This document shows, piece by piece, positions 4,392 through 5,199 of a stretch of DNA of 5,199 nt. Numbering within the stretch: the stretch's first letter is position 1; every line of letters starts with the position of its first letter. A model generated the notes under the pieces. The model saw nothing but the letters and a program-made list of their open reading frames with translations, was not told the origin of the DNA and did no database searches. The position numbers and the translations under genes were made by a program. The DNA comes from Acidobacteriota bacterium (GTDB taxonomy: Bacteria; Acidobacteriota; Blastocatellia; Pyrinomonadales; Pyrinomonadaceae), in the NCBI GenBank assembly GCA_005790265.1, contig SXVE01000505.1, forward strand, positions 1 to 5,199, written 5' to 3'.

Positions 4392-5199
4392 ATGACTAAA
4401 TTATTTTCAATCAAATTTTTAGCAGCGGCGATTTTTTGCGTGCTTTTTAGCGCGTCACAAATTTTCGCGCAAGCCGGTACTGGCAGCATCACGGGTGTTG
4501 TCGCCGATATTAACGGAGCTATTGTCCCAAACGCTTCGGTAAAACTTGTTAATATCGCGAAAGGCAACGAACTGACGGCAACGGCGAGCGGAGACGGAAT
4601 TTATAATTTTTCTTCGTTGGAACCGGGCAGATACAGCATTTCCGCAACCGGCGGAAGCTTTGGTGAGCAAAAGCTCGAAGTCGAAGTGCAAGTCGGTCGC
4701 GTAACTGACGCAAACTTCACGCTCGGCGCCAGCGATGTGTCAGCCACCGTTGAAGTTACGGCAGAAGGCGTTCAAACAACGCAGAGCAATTCTGATGCGG
4801 TCTTAAATGAAACAGCAATTTCCAACCTGCCGATTAACGGTCGCCGTTTTCAGGATTTTGTGACATTGACTCCATCAGCGCAGGTCGAAGGTTCACGCGG
4901 TCAAATTTCGCTTTCCGGTCAGCGCGGCATCAACGGCAACGTTAACGTTGACGGCGTTGACTTCAACCAACCGTTTTTTGGCGGAATTCGCGGCGGCGAA
5001 CGCTCAAATCAAGCGTTTGTTATTCCGCAGGAATCAATCCGAGAGTTTCAGGTTGTTGCAGCCGGATACTCTGCTGAATTCGGACGCTCAACGGGCGGCA
5101 TCGTTAACGCAGTAACAAAATCCGGTACGAACAACTTGCGCGGATCCTTATTTTATCTTTATCGTCCCGAGCAATTAGCACGAGGAAATGAATATTCAA
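4392..5199 (+). CDS. TonB-dependent receptor with carboxypeptidase-regulatory-like domain, N-terminal part
   Basis: 269 residues are visible and the frame is open to the right edge. Known relatives are roughly 1,000 residues, so about three quarters is missing. A signal peptide (MTKLFSIKFLAAAIFCVLFSASQIFA, likely cut near 26) leads to a CarboxypepD_reg-like beta-sandwich (about 30-112: 'GTGSITGVVADINGAIVPNA', 'GDGIYNFSSLEPGRYSISA'). An Oar-like receptor plug follows (about 118-256): 'EVTAEGVQTTQSNSDAVLNE', 'ISNLPINGRRFQDFVTLTPS', 'LSGQRGINGNVNVDGVDFNQ', 'IPQESIREFQVVAAGYSAEF', 'GRSTGGIVNAVTKSGTNNLR'. The C-terminal beta-barrel should follow outside the window. Such proteins sit in the outer membrane and import or bind large ligands using TonB energy. 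The ligand cannot be inferred, and no SusD-like partner, TonB/ExbBD or sigma/anti-sigma pair is visible. No distinct TonB box was identified. The start is supported by AAGAGGT (4374-4380) 11 bases upstream and by the signal peptide. Confidence 0.93.
   Translation, partial: MTKLFSIKFLAAAIFCVLFSASQIFAQAGTGSITGVVADINGAIVPNASVKLVNIAKGNELTATASGDGIYNFSSLEPGRYSISATGGSFGEQKLEVEVQVGRVTDANFTLGASDVSATVEVTAEGVQTTQSNSDAVLNETAISNLPINGRRFQDFVTLTPSAQVEGSRGQISLSGQRGINGNVNVDGVDFNQPFFGGIRGGERSNQAFVIPQESIREFQVVAAGYSAEFGRSTGGIVNAVTKSGTNNLRGSLFYLYRPEQLARGNEYS

Noticed and set aside
4455..4691. Minus-strand frames of 70 and 78 codons (within 4355-4691) antisense to the receptor start
   Set aside because: They lie opposite a strongly recognisable signal peptide and carboxypeptidase-regulatory domain, and they have no motif of their own.

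Overview
This window looks like a chromosomal fragment from an Acidobacteriota-type bacterium, probably a moderate-GC member near Blastocatellia/Pyrinomonadaceae. That placement is inferred from protein style. The right edge holds a TonB-dependent receptor with an N-terminal carboxypeptidase-regulatory-like domain and an 'LPINGRRFQDFVTLTPSAQ' plug region, a type greatly expanded in that phylum. The 354-residue secreted protein is of a kind I associate with the same group. AT-rich gaps and Ala-Gln signal-peptide ends fit a Gram-negative envelope.

Layout. 1-164 (+): C-terminus of a WrbA-like flavodoxin-fold NAD(P)H:quinone oxidoreductase. A strong hairpin (193-229) follows, and its 3' arm contains the -35 box of a good promoter for a secreted YceI-family protein (308-976, +). 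YceI converges on a secreted VanX-type D-Ala-D-Ala dipeptidase (-, 1067-1732), and the two share a perfect 25-bp stem terminator (992-1046). Further right on the minus strand are a secreted protein of unknown function (1867-2931) and a small PilZ-like protein (3067-3468), each with its own terminator. From about 3570 to 4391 lies an AT-rich stretch of about 820 bp without a convincing gene. It holds short coding-looking runs on both strands, one 42-codon reading frame, imperfect direct repeats and a heptamer A-tract array. The TonB-dependent receptor starts at 4392 (+) and runs off the window.

Functional picture. The genes do not form one operon: each is bounded by its own terminator or changes strand. 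The common theme is the cell envelope. YceI (lipocalin-like, isoprenoid/quinone binding in its family), a periplasmic-type peptidoglycan dipeptidase, an unknown exported protein and an outer-membrane receptor all carry signal peptides. The WrbA-like and YceI neighbours may share a link to quinones, but they are transcriptionally separated. I see no phage, transposase, CRISPR, tRNA or rRNA. I found no clear new multi-gene system. The points most worth a second look are the uncharacterised secreted protein, the heptamer repeats at two intergenic sites, and the gene-poor stretch.
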